This document shows positions 10,152-20,513 of a stretch of 64,000 bases of DNA, piece by piece. The notes below the pieces were generated by a model. The model saw only the letters and a program-made list of their open reading frames with translations, was not told where the DNA came from and did no database searches. Source of the stretch: Marvania coccoides (Eukaryota > Chlorophyta > Trebouxiophyceae > Chlorellales > Chlorellaceae); the NCBI GenBank assembly GCA_963854735.1, contig OY978098.1, forward strand, positions 682,001 to 746,000, read 5' to 3'. The position numbers and the translations under genes were made by a program. Each line of letters opens with the position of its first letter. Position 1 is the first letter of the stretch.

Positions 10152-10991
10152 TTACGCCATGGTCTCCTCCATCGCTGGCTCTTCCATCGCCGGTTCCATT
10201 CCAACGGGCAGAGCAGTGCCAGCAGCCACGTTGTTGGGGCCCACTCCACGAATGCCGCTGCCTTGCCACTGCACAATACGGGCGTTGCACACGAAGAAAA
10301 ATGATGAAGTTTTCCGATAATAATATTTGCTCCGGCAGTAGGCAAAAGGGTTTAGTAAAGGAGGAATTTGATGGCCATACCTGGCAGAAGGGTGTGTCGC
10401 CAGCGCATCTGCAGGTGGTAATGCATTTCAATTCGATAAATTAATCGAGCGATAAGCAAATTCAACAAATAATCAATTTATTATCGTACTCTACCCAAAT
10501 GGTAGAGTCAACAGGACAGGCGGGGTTCATGATGACGGCGCGGATATCCCAGGTCTGGTTGAATGCGCTGACGAGTGAGGGGCAGGAGAAGCGGCGGCGG
10601 CGGGGGCCCAGCTCGCGAGGGTCGGGACTGCAAGAAATGGGTTCGCCGTCGCTGACGTCCGTGAAATCGGAGCAGTCGGGCATGGGTCCAGTCACAGGGC
10701 ACGTCAGGTCTTCTGGGGAGTCGACCTGGAAGAAAAATGAATGGTATGAGAGGCTTTGTGAAATTACGGCATATCAACAAATTGAACACGTTTTAGAAGC
10801 AAAATTGAGTGCAAGTAGCAGATGAAGATCCCGTTATCAAGTGTGGTTCTTACTTTGCATGCCAGGCGGAACGTGTCAGCGTCGGGCGGCGTCAGAGGGC
10901 CAGAGCAGAACACGCAAACATGTTGCGCGGCGGGGGTGGGACAAAGGGCAGCCAATGCAACTAGAGCTACAATGAGAAGGGTAGGAGCCAT
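10152..10991 (-). CDS. Small secreted Cys-rich protein, paralogue 2
   Basis: Four exons on the minus strand: 10854-10991, 10490-10725, 10381-10408 and 10152-10268, closing at 172 residues. Signal peptide MAPTLLIVALVALAALCPTP, then CVFCSGPLTPPDADTFRLAC, CPVTGPMPDC, FSCPS, NQTWDIRAVIM, CPVDSTIWVE-CAGDTPFCQ-WQGSGIRGVGPNN. The first intron matches the intron of paralogue 1 exactly (after ...FRLACK). The two extra introns cut the block that is continuous in paralogue 1 (IWFECAGDTPICQW), leaving a 28-nt microexon that encodes the last base of a Glu codon plus CAGDTPFCQ. The repeat-like tail EPAMEEPAMEE differs from that of paralogue 1. The function is unknown. Confidence 0.85.
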
Positions 10992-12001
10992 TTTGTCCTG
11001 CGTTTTATAGAGACACAAAGAAATGTTGATTTGCAATTTTCAACAGCGCCACTTCCCAACGCACCTTGTACTGGCCTCTCAAGCGCCGCAATAACCTTTT
11101 AATAACGAAGTCGTTGCAATAGCTTAGGGGGGGAGATCAACGCTTGCATTGAAGGCGCATGCATTGGGCATGCCAATAAAAAATCTTTCTTTGACGATTA
11201 AAAATAAATAAATGGGAAATTAGTTTCAGGTCTGTTGCTATAATTTCTTCAACTATGATATAACTTAAATTTGGTTTAGTAGGTGCAGTGAGACTGCTCC
11301 AGCCTTACGACATTGGGTGCCATAGTTTTACAATGAGCTCATATTTTTTTGCAAGCAATTACAGGCAAGCATGCTCAGAATGTCGGCGGTAAATAATTGC
11401 ATGGTCAATGTAGTCATGGAGCGCAGCGGTAGCCTGGTGGAAAGGCACGAAGATCCCTACCCTGCCGATTTTTTCCCTTGGCGGTGAACCCGCTCCACCG
11501 CCCGAAATTCCCCACTTCAAAAGCCATCACAGCGCGCGGCAGTGAGCGTGGCATCCACTCTTTTTTGAATCGATTTGTAGACTAGCTGCTTCCAGTTTCC
11601 TCAGGCACCCAAAGGTAGGTGGGGGTCTTGCGGACCAAATTAAGGGCGACCCTGTCAGCCAGCAGCGTTGTGAGGGTCCGCTGCGGCATATTATTAGTGG
11701 GTTCTAAGTCCAGCCCTCGCCTTTTTATGTCGGCATAAGCAAATTTGTGATTACTATGACTGATATTGATCCAAAATTCAGGTGCAGTCCCAAGAGAGCT
11801 GGATACTAGCTGAAGACCGCTGGACATTGCACGACGTGTTATAAATAAATGATATTAAAAATAATTATTATTGGCGAAATTAAGAGAACAAGCTGCTGAA
11901 TTTTTTGAAAATTTTTACCTGCAAATCTCATGCCCACATTCGCTGATTTAATTTATTCTTTTTAAACATTTGTTTTAATGTTGAATTAAACTCCGCCCAC
12001 C
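10992..12001. other. Intergenic region
   Basis: About 1 kb, AT-rich, with a GC-rich patch near 11430-11550. Apart from the doubtful frame at 11582-11827 I see nothing with coding character. Confidence 0.6.
11582..11827 (-). CDS. Possible 81-residue hypothetical protein
   Basis: A complete minus-strand frame with a TTTATAA-like element about 20 bp before its ATG. The composition looks protein-like (TTLLADRVALNLVRKTPTYL near the end), but I recognise no family and see no paralogue in the window. It could be chance or a fragment of an older gene. Confidence 0.25.
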   Translation of the reverse strand: MSSGLQLVSSSLGTAPEFWINISHSNHKFAYADIKRRGLDLEPTNNMPQRTLTTLLADRVALNLVRKTPTYLWVPEETGSS

Positions 12002-13540
12002 ATGCGGATGCTCGTCCATCCAAGCTCCCAGCAGCGGCAAAAATCCCGCATCATCGCCCTCTTTGTCGCCTTTGGCTTCGCGCTGGTCTTCTTCAGGAGC
12101 ATCTCGTACGAATTAGACGCCGAAACCACCGGCCTCAGCCCCAAATCCCGCCCTACTTCGCGCTCCGCCATCGCCGACCCTCCTCGTCTCCGCCTCGACC
12201 TGATGGCCGCCTCTCAGGTCCACGGGTGGGTGGAAAAGGCGGGCCCTGCTGCCACGGTCACGTGGCACTCTTCTGCCAACCGCCGGCGTCGCGCAGACTG
12301 GGAAAAATTCCGTGCCAAGCGAGAAAGCGGGAAACTCCGCATGGACGCTCAATTCCTCAGCGTTCCTCCCCACGGGCCGGACCCCTGGGGCTGCCGGCTG
12401 TACTTCAACCACGCCTACAAGGTATTTTTCGTGCGCACCGCCAAGACCGGCAGCACCACAGTCATCGAAAGCATCTTTCCTCCCTGCATCAAGGGCGCCA
12501 CCGTCCCGCACTGCTTTGAGCGAGTGGCAGACAGCCGCATGAGCGTGGCGCAGGTGGAGAAGCTGTGGAGAAGCTACACGGCGTTCACGTTCACGCGCAA
12601 CGTGTGGTCGCGCGGGCTGAGCCAGTACCAGTACCTGGTGCACTTTCTTAAAGGCAACTCTACGGAGAAGCGGGGGCAGAAGTGCGAGAGGGTGCGGTGG
12701 GACGATTTTTGCGCGGATCCGCTGGCGCTGGGGAGGGTGTGCAGGGAGAACGCAAATTGCTGCTCCAAGCTGTGGACCCACCAAGACTGGCACATGGTGA
12801 GTCAGAATACACGAGTTGGTTGATTATTTTTGGGGGTCAATTAGCACGGTTGTACTTTCGGTCCGTTCTAATCAAATTTTGTTTTTTTATTTACGAAATT
12901 TGCAGCGGCAGCAGACGTCGTGCTTTTTGACCGACAGCGACCCCCCAAGGTGGGCTGTGGACTTCATTGGGAGAATTGAGTTTTTTGACGAGGACATGGC
13001 GAAGCTCTTTGAGAGGCTGAATGCGCAGAGGTGAGAGAACAGGAAAGAACCCCAGGTTGGAGGGGAAGCCGATAAATGGAAATGCATGTGCTTTAATGGC
13101 CTTTATAATACTGGGATTTTGAGATATTTCTTAAAACAAATATCTTTGGGATAAAGAACGGGTTCACAAGCGCACAAATTTTGACTTTATTTATTTCTTT
13201 ATTTCGCGTGTCCATTTATAGGGATAAGAGCGTGCCGCCGCTGAAGTACGAGCCCAAGCCTCCGGCAAATTTCAACCCCAGCGCGTGCAAAGATGGAATT
13301 GGTGGCGGTTCAGCAGAGGAAGAGGAAGAAGAAAGCGAGGAGCGGCGGCGTTTGACACGGCGGCGGCAGCTGTTGGGCGTGTTTCACGAAATTGAAGGAA
13401 ACCAGGCCTCAGACGTGGCATACTGCGATAAAAATAAGTTTTACACGGAGCATGCGGCCTGCTTCCCTGCCTTATCTAATTTCTTCGCTAGGGATATTGC
13501 TCTTCTGCACGCCAACCTGACCATAAATCCTGATACATAG
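12002..13540 (+). CDS. Type II membrane sulfotransferase, second gene
   Basis: Exons 12002-12796, 12906-13030 and 13222-13540; both introns are GT-AG and the frame closes at 412 residues. A basic cytosolic start precedes one anchor helix (IIALFVAFGFALVFF, ~18-33), so the enzyme should be a Golgi type II protein. The PAPS 5'-phosphosulfate loop is FVRTAKTGSTTVIES near residue 150 and the 3'-phosphate motif is FTFTRNVWSRGLSQYQYL near 200. An acidic EEEEEESEE patch sits in the last exon. It resembles Sulfotransfer_2-type carbohydrate sulfotransferases; the acceptor is unknown. It shares only the PAPS motifs and topology with the enzyme at 2585. Confidence 0.82.
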
Positions 13541-13955
13541 GGAATGAAGAGCTTGCAGGGCTTCTATTTATACCCTTCACCTTTATTTTATAAACTTAAA
13601 AACTCTCTAAATAAATTATCGTTCATTAATGGCTAGTTTATATGGCCAAATGAATTCTTTTTTACAGCGTTTTAATCATACAGAGAATTCTTGAACTCGA
13701 AAACAGAGGGCAAGTGTACAGTCAAGAAAAGGCACAGCCTTGGAGGAAACCACGGGGCATTGGCATGCATGAGCCGCCCATACAAACGTCATTATAATCG
13801 TCACAAAAGGGCATGCTGCATCAGCATGAAATGAAAAGCAAGTGATTGGAAAGAGCTAGTTATAACAAGATGAATGAAGAAGAAAAAATGTTTTTGGTTC
13901 ATTTTGGAAGGGAAGGAGAGACTAAATTTTGGAGGGTCTCATTCTGGTAGTCGCG
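13541..13955. other. Convergent 3' flanks
   Basis: AT-rich, between the stop codons of the sulfotransferase (+) and the aromatic hydroxylase (-). No gene seen. Confidence 0.65.
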
Positions 13956-15330
13956 TTACGCATTTAGAATTATTATTTCTTTCACCGCCGCTCTCACGTC
14001 CGCAGGAAGCTGCGCCTGCAGGTGCTGGCAATACTCCCGCAGCCTGGCAGCGCCTGACTCGAAGGTTTCCAGCATGAAATAGCGCGCCTGGTAGCCATCT
14101 TTATAGCTCATCGGTGGCAGCTTGGCAAAAGGGTCAAACGGCTCTAAATGTGCGGCGCCAGAAGCCATGTGGCGCATCTCTCCGTAGCTGGAAAGAATGC
14201 CAGCGCCGAATGCCTTCACCTCGTCGTTTTCTTCTTTGACGACGCCAAACTCGACGGTGTACCAGAAGATTTTTGTGAGGCGCCATATGGCCTTGTCGTC
14301 AGCCCCCAGCGATGCGATTCCTATGTGGTGGACGAGGTCGGCAAAAGCGGGATCTGCCAGCATGGCGACATGGCCTGCATCAAAAGAAACACATGACGAA
14401 ACATGTTTAAGAACCATATGTAATGAGATTATAACCGTGTAAAAAAATAGAATGCGAGAGTAATGAAAAACAGCGACAATTCCACGAATACAGAAATTGA
14501 GAAATTGAAGATATTTGCCAAATATTCCCACTCCAAAATTTGAAGCATGATGATTTCATTTCAACTGGCAAGATGTGAGGCTGGCTGACCTAGGGCTTCG
14601 TGGACGATGTCAGGCTCCGGAGTGTAGAACGGCTGCGATGGGTGGCGCATGTACTGGGTAGAGTGGAAGCACTTGAATGCCAGTCCAGCCAAAAAGTCCC
14701 GAGGGTGCAGCAGCCCGGCTGTGGGGCGGATCTGCCACCTAGAAGTGCTCCGCAGCGTAGCATTCAAGTCTTCCAGCTGGGGCACCGCGTCAGGGGATAA
14801 ATCAAACAGCGGGCAGGTGCGCAGGAAAGCGGAGCAGGCGTGAGCAGCGTGCAGCGGCTGCAGCTCCTCCATGACGGTTCGCCACACCGCCAGCTCCTCA
14901 GGGGTGTAGGTGATGCGAGGGATGGGGTTGCCTACTACGTGGCGCCGCGCCAGCTCAGCTGTGGCTGCCCTGCGCGCCTTGTAAGCGAGATCTAGGAAGC
15001 CTGGGTGGTCAGGTGCCAGGTCAGCTGCGAACCCTAAAAGCCGGCCATTGTCGACCTCGCGCAGGGAGCGGGGGATTTTGAAGGGCTTTATAGTGCCCGC
15101 GACGTCCTCAATGCGGGAGGCTGCGTGGTTGTCGTTGGTGGAACGACGACGAGAAGGACCTGCCAGAAAATGATTTATGTCGGTTGAGCGAGCGTTGGGG
15201 GCGTTTTGAGAGGCAGCGCAGCTTGACGTTTAATATTTGTACCTGTGGCGACGCATTGGGCTGGAATTCTGGGGCCTCTGTGCTCGAGCGTACAACGAGA
15301 TGCAAATTTCGTCGCGACAACTGCTAGCAT
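13956..15330 (-). CDS. PAH: Aromatic amino acid (phenylalanine) hydroxylase
   Basis: Non-haem iron hydroxylase converting Phe to Tyr; homologues in algae, mosses and conifers are plastid-targeted. Exons 15243-15330, 14590-15159 and 13956-14374 close at 358 residues. The start at 15330 gives MLAVVATKFASRCTLEHRGP, a plausible transit peptide, and both phase-1 junctions fit. The iron ligands lie in PDIVHEALGHVAML (His about 216 and 221) with the Glu of VEFGVVKEE about 261. The second intron splits the codon of the Gly between the two His, in HEAL-G-H. The C-terminal segment (FMLETFESGAARLREYCQHL) is normal for the family. There is no N-terminal ACT regulatory domain, as in other plant and bacterial-type enzymes. 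Confidence 0.93.
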
Positions 15331-16704
15331 TGGAGCTGGCATCCTCTCGGAAACTAGTACACGTTATTATTCTATTTAATATGTGTGCACATGCATGTCG
15401 AGGGCCGAAAATGGACGAATGAACGAAGTCAATGAAAAGGCGCACTCTATTTTTTTGAATTTTGTTTCGGCGAAATACAAGCTGAAATACATTGTTTAAT
15501 TAGTTTTTAGTCGCTTGAAAGCAAAGGTATTTTTACGTCGTCGCGAAAGGCAAGAATTGAAATTGTCGCAGCCGAAGGCTTTTATATTTATTAATATCAC
15601 GTACGATGTAACGATGTAACGCTAGCTGTAATGCTGGCGAACAGGGCTCCCTCCACGAGCACCGGCAGCATCGCCGCCATCGCCTCTGGGTTGCCCTGCA
15701 GCATCGCACAGGCGCGCGACCATGGCCGACCGCCCCGCCGCCACCGCTGCAGCTACAGTCGCGCGCAGCTTCCTCCAGGTCACGCTGGTGTCTTCAGCTC
15801 CGCGGCGAAATTCTCCGCCCGGGCCACCTCAGCGCGCAGGCAGCGATTTCGCTGCTGCCGCTGTTGTCTGCCGCCGCCAGCACGCTCTTCAGGCAAGAAG
15901 AATTCTCTAGCTGCAGCTTTCTTTACATGCAATGGCTGGGGATAGAGTTAAAGCTGAAATGACCCGCTCTGCAAGGCTGAGGCGGTCAGAAGCGTGGCAC
16001 AGCAGCATGAGGGGCTCTTAGAGCGGCCTTGGCTTAATATTTTACCGGGGCCCAGTCTGAATCCCAGCCTGGAAGGGGGAAATAGTATGGTTGCCATCCC
16101 TGTGCTGCCTTTCTTGGCTGCTCTTCCTGAGCTCTCTATCGAGATAGAGAGCTCAGGATTCCCAGATCGGTGAGCAGCCAGAAGAAAAAACAGACACTGG
16201 CGTCTTCATTTTTCAGTGCACTGGTTGAATGGGCGCGCCGTGTAATGCGGCAACAAAAGGGCACGGTGTCAAAAGAGCATATGGGCCGTCACCTTAGAGA
16301 GAAAAAAGGGAAGGTGCTCGCTGCTAGCCAGCTTCACCTCCTCTTCGAAACGCGTTTTCTCAGAGCCTCCACGCTCTCACTTTCATTTAAATTACATTGT
16401 TTTCACTGTTCCGCGCCATTCAACGCACAGCTATCCTAACTTACTGCTACAAAGCCTGAATTTCTTCAGAAACTTCTGAGGTGAGCGCCAGCCGACAAAT
16501 TTGCCAACTTCCCCTAGTTTTCTGCGTTTCATGTTTCGCTTGTGGATTTTAAAGACCTTATATTTATTTCCAATGCGTATTTCGCAATCGTAAACGCCAG
16601 AAAATGCTCTTGAAGCCCCCCGCTGATTTTGACGTTAAATTCTGAGAAGAAAAGCATTTTCTGACTCTTACCCGCTCATTTTTCGCCTGCAGAGCCTTTT
16701 CATC
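15331..16704. other. Intergenic with a GC-rich relic and a palindrome
   Basis: 1.37 kb. A GC-rich block at about 15640-15905 reads on the minus strand as a broken coiled-coil-like sequence (CLRAEVARAENFAAELK, then after a frame change RDLEEAARD), suggesting a dead gene fragment. A 32-bp inverted repeat lies at 16126-16157. From 16481 the region probably belongs to the 5' UTR intron of the C2 gene (GTGAGC at 16481, CTGCAG ending 16692). Confidence 0.5.
16126..16157. repeat. 32-bp perfect inverted repeat
   Basis: Two 15-base arms (CCTGAGCTCTCTATC and its complement) separated by GA. Outside it, GGCTGCTC on the left and GAGCAGCC on the right are also complementary, so the stem may extend with an asymmetric bulge. 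Confidence 0.85.
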
Positions 16705-18026
16705 ATGACTACCTACGAGCAGACCGGCATGCGTGCCGAGGAAGGCACGCAGTACGGTACCGCTGCTGGCACCACCGCTGCTGGCACAATGGGCGCTGGA
16801 CAGTTTGGCCAAGTGATCGTCACCCTCAAGAGCGGTCAGTGTTTTATAAAATAGCCCGCCTCACAATCACATTCCCCCCTCATTTTTCTGTAAACAAATA
16901 TCGTATTTTTCACGCCTGATTTTTCTTCCTGCCTTTTCTTCACCCTTTTTTTTGTGGCAGCCCACAACCTGCGCGACAAGGCGTGGATCGGCAAGAGCGA
17001 CCCTTACTGCGAGGTTCGCGTGGCGGGGGCCTCTATTTCCACACACCACGTCAAGGGAGCAGGAGAGAGCGCCACGTGGGATGAAAGCTTCTCGTTCAAG
17101 AACGTCTCACCCGACGACACCCTCGAGATTCATGTGTACGACCACAACCGCCTGTTGAAGGACGCCCACATGGGCGAGGGAAGCGTCGCCCTGCGCCAGG
17201 TGTAAGTACTTATTTTTTTTTCATATTAAAATGAATTTTTGCCCCCCTATTATAATTTTTCCCTTATTTATCTTATGACTACCTTTTATTTTTATTGTTT
17301 TCAAATTCATATGCTCAGCAAGCAATTTTTTTATCAAATATCAAATCAAATCCCGTTAAAAATATTCTGAACCGTCATTACTTATTTTCTTTGTCTTTCT
17401 TTTTCTTCTTTATTTTCTTCCAGGTTTGAGCAGGGCTCCCAGGACATCCGCGTGCCCCTCTCCACCCGCTCCGGCACCAAGGACGCCGGAGAGGTGTGGA
17501 TCACCATGCGCAGGGAGGGCGGCGGTGCCATGGGCCAGAAGGCCGGCTACGAGACCGCCGGAATGACCACCACCACAACCGAGGGCGCCGAGCGCCCCGC
17601 TGTGTGCGGCCAGGTAAGCAACGGTAGAAAAAAACAACGCCTTCAATCTTTGCAAATGTTTTTCTTTTAAGGTTCTCATTTTTTTCTTACCGCCCACAGG
17701 AGTACTTTACCAAGGTGGAGGACCGGCCCATCGTCAAGGAGCGGGTCACCTACGTCCAGGAGCACAGGCAAGTTAATTACTCAAATTACTCAAATTACTC
17801 ATTTTTTTATCGAAATATCGCCTGATTCAATTGCCATGAGGTTTCAAGGTGTCAAGGTTTCAATTGCGTGTTTTTTTTTTTTTGCAGGCCCGTCGAGAAG
17901 GAGTTCGTTGTCGAGACGCGCGCCACGGGCCGAGAGCGCGAGGCTGTTGAGGGCCGCACCACAGAGCACCTCGGCACTGAGGAGCGCATCGTGGCGGAGG
18001 CCAAGCCCAGGGCGCCCTGCGACTAA
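16705..18026 (+). CDS. C2-domain protein with DUF2382-like basic/acidic tail
   Basis: Five exons: 16705-16834, 16961-17201, 17424-17613, 17700-17767 and 17888-18026, closing at 255 residues. A Gly/Thr/Ala-rich start is followed by one C2 domain (~33-155) with LKSAHNLRDKAWIGKSDPYC, the second strand pair WDESFSFKNV and LEIHVYDHNRL: calcium- or lipid-binding type, like plant small C2/SRC2 proteins. The tail (YFTKVEDRPIVKERVTYVQE, HRPVEKEFVVETRATG) resembles the charged DUF2382-type motif of stress-related proteins. Intron 4 begins GCAAGT instead of GT, and only that junction keeps EHR-PVEK in frame. A 5' UTR intron 16481-16692 is likely. It is probably a cytosolic or membrane-recruited stress protein. 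Confidence 0.88.
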
Positions 18027-18452
18027 AGAGAGGTTTGGAGAAGAGTAGGGGGAAATTCCAGTTGAAAAAAAAAAGATAAAGTGGTGTAGAGTAAAAGGAA
18101 AACTGCATGACACTGTTTCACCATGATTTCATAGTGTTTTTTTCTTTGTGTAAAAATAGCCCATGCAGACACTGCAAGTCTTTTACAAGATTTCCTCCCG
18201 CCGGGAGGGGAATGCTTTGCCGCTTCTCAAGGAAGAGGCCAGTCCAGTTGGTGCATGTCTGTCATGTCCTTCATATATGTTTGAGCTGGCAGGTAGGCGG
18301 GGGATCCCCAGTAGCTGCTGCATCTGGCCAACTCGCAGAGCCCCGTTTGCCTAGCCAAAAAAATATCCAAGCCAAGTTGTGCGTGAAAAAATCCTCATTC
18401 TATCCATCATTTGATTTGAATTTTTAAATACGCGTCGCTTAAATTATTCGAC
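18027..18452. other. Intergenic, 3' UTR and promoter
   Basis: 426 bp between two plus-strand genes. A small inverted repeat CCTCCCGCCGGGAGGG lies near 18195. No further gene seen. Confidence 0.6.
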
Positions 18453-19118
18453 ATGGCAGCAGTATACGGCGCTCCCCGGTCGCGAGTCCAGCAGCGGCTG
18501 GATTTGATCGAATTCCCAATTCAATCCTCCTCAACCAGTCTACGCGCACCGCGCCCCTTCTCCAGCGGCGCCCCTCGCAAGCAGCGAATTTCCGACTCAA
18601 CACCGCGGCCGCAATGCGCCTTGCCGCCCCGCCAATCCGCTTTGCCGCCCTCCCCCACCGCCGCTACTGCCGCCGACTTCGCCTCGCTGAACCTCGCGCA
18701 GCGGCTGCTGGCTGCCACCCCCGCAGCATCCACCGACCGCATCTACTGGCTGACGCTCACCGTGCTGGGCGCCGCTGCGCTGCTGGCCTCCGCTGAGCCT
18801 GCTACGGCGGCAGATGCGGCTGCAGGCGTTCACTTTTCTTCTTTCAGCCCTCAACCCATCGCTGACCTCGCAGAAAACGAGGATTTTTGGGCCAACGTGC
18901 TGCGCTACGTGAGCTACTTCTTTTCGGTGCTGTTGGGCACCGCGTACATGGCGGTGAAGCCGCTGGCGGAGCTGCTGAAGCGGCCGACAACGGCGGTGCT
19001 GGTGGTGATTGGAGTGGCGGCGCTGTACTTCTTTGTGTCCACCACCGTGGGGGCAATGCTGGGGCTGAACGAGATCATCGAGTACGAGCCGTCCAGCATC
19101 GTGACGCCCATGCAATGA
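18453..19118 (+). CDS. Ycf33-like (DUF751) plastid membrane protein
   Basis: Single exon, 221 residues. The first ~75 residues are rich in Ser, Arg, Pro and Ala (a transit peptide), then a hydrophobic segment WLTLTVLGAAALLASAEPAT ends in ATAADA, like a thylakoid-lumen or membrane processing site. The conserved part (~145-207) is FWANVLRYVSYFFSVLLGTA ... LLKRPTTAVLVVIGV ... VGAMLGL, the pattern of DUF751/Ycf33, which is plastid-encoded in red algae and cyanobacterial in origin. The family is linked to photosynthetic membranes, possibly cyclic electron flow, but its role is not settled. The gene here is nuclear, so it reached the nucleus by endosymbiotic transfer. Confidence 0.8.
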   Translation: MAAVYGAPRSRVQQRLDLIEFPIQSSSTSLRAPRPFSSGAPRKQRISDSTPRPQCALPPRQSALPPSPTAATAADFASLNLAQRLLAATPAASTDRIYWLTLTVLGAAALLASAEPATAADAAAGVHFSSFSPQPIADLAENEDFWANVLRYVSYFFSVLLGTAYMAVKPLAELLKRPTTAVLVVIGVAALYFFVSTTVGAMLGLNEIIEYEPSSIVTPMQ

Positions 19119-19382
19119 GCGAATGAACGAAAATAAAATGGCGGCTGTGGAAATTTGATTTGATTTTGCGTATATTGGTTCCTATAAAGATTTCACTGTT
19201 AGTGCAGTAACGATGGCTGCCGTCCGCCTATTTGCATAGAAAACAGGCCGTTTCATGGATAAGAGTCAAGTTCTGTTACAAAGAGAGGAAAGCGGCTTCA
19301 GCCGAGAAAAATGAGGAAATAAGGGAAGTATTGCTGCTATCATCAGCGGCCCGTCCGCCGCAGTGGCTGCTACAGCCACAGA

Positions 19383-19791
19383 TCAGTGCGCTCCCTTGGG
19401 GTTGGCGAATTTGCTGGCCTTGACGTCTTCGTCAGTCACCGTCATCGCCACCTTGAACATGATATAGCCAGTGGTCGCGAATCCTGCCAAGAAGGGCCAC
19501 CTGCACGGACGCAACAGAACACAAATTAGCTTTGAATGCTCTATTTCTCAGCTCATCAGTGCAATGTTCTGAAAAAAACAAAAATCTGAATTTTCCCGAG
19601 CTGGGCAGGCGCTGCTTTTCCCAGACTCACAAAGGTTTTGCATTGCGAAGCACAGTCTTCAATGGTGCTTCCTGCGCAAGCAAAGGGAGAGAGAGGGTGT
19701 GAAGAACAAATTGGGGTTGAGACGCAATTTTTTTTCCCTCGAAAGAAGACGCCGCTCTTACCGTTGTGTACGAGTGCACCGGATATGTCAT
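19383..19791 (-). CDS. Mitochondrial ATP synthase 6 kDa subunit (plant type)
   Basis: Three short exons on the minus strand: 19762-19791 (ten codons), 19631-19671 and 19383-19500, with phases 0 and 2, closing at 62 residues. The product starts MTYPVHSYTTEAPLKTVLRN and continues AKPLWPFLAGFATTGYIMFK, then VTDEDVKASKFANPKGAH. The core W-P-F-L-x-G-F-A-x-T-G followed by a T-x-E/D-E/D-x-K-x-S-x-F tail is that of the small plant Fo subunit (about 6 kDa) of the mitochondrial ATP synthase, a single-helix membrane protein. No cleavable presequence is needed in this family. All three splice junctions are canonical. Its size makes it easy to miss in automatic annotation. Confidence 0.8.
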
Positions 19792-20513
19792 TTTAACAGG
19801 TTGAAAAAAAACCAAAAATAAAAATCGGCGTGGCGAAAATTCTTAATCGATTTGATAGTGTTCACGGGAGCGGGCGTGGCTCTTTCACTTGGAGTTAGAC
19901 AAACAAAAATAATGATTTTCGATGTGCGCACTTGCGTGAGCCGGGGGGGGGGGGGGGGGGGCTCCAGAGAGAAATTCCATCTAGGGGCTGCTTTGCTTGC
20001 GATCACAGCAGAGCTCCATGCAAAACAGAGGAACAGCATTCGGTGCCAGGCAACTGATTAAAATGAGGTATACCGAGGGGAGAAGTGTCAAGGAGTAGGG
20101 AAGGAGTGAGGACGGGTACTGCAGCCAGTTTTTGCTCAGCGGCAGCATACTTACAGAATGCCTTTCTCATGTTATTTTGTTGGCTATGAAAGGGGTCTTA
20201 CATTAATATTACGAAAAGGGGGTTATATTTTAGGGAGAGGGATGAATAGACCATTTTAGACGAGCTTGAATGCAATGCAAATGCAATACAGACGAAAAGG
20301 CTTGAAACAGCAGCAGCAAACCAACATCTCATGGATAAGAGGCTTGAAAACATCAGCAACAAAAGCAGCAAGCAAATGAGAAGCAGGAAGGAAAATGGTA
20401 AGAGGACGCTCATGAATGAAGAAGACAGAATCGCTGTCAATGAGAAACAGGAAAAGGCAAAGGCCGTTTATTGCAACCCCGTCACGTCATTATCATCGGG
20501 GGGTTGAAGTCAA
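19792..20513. other. Intergenic with a poly-G run
   Basis: 722 bp, including 19 consecutive G at 19943-19961. Otherwise AT-rich and purine-rich; no coding signal. Confidence 0.65.
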
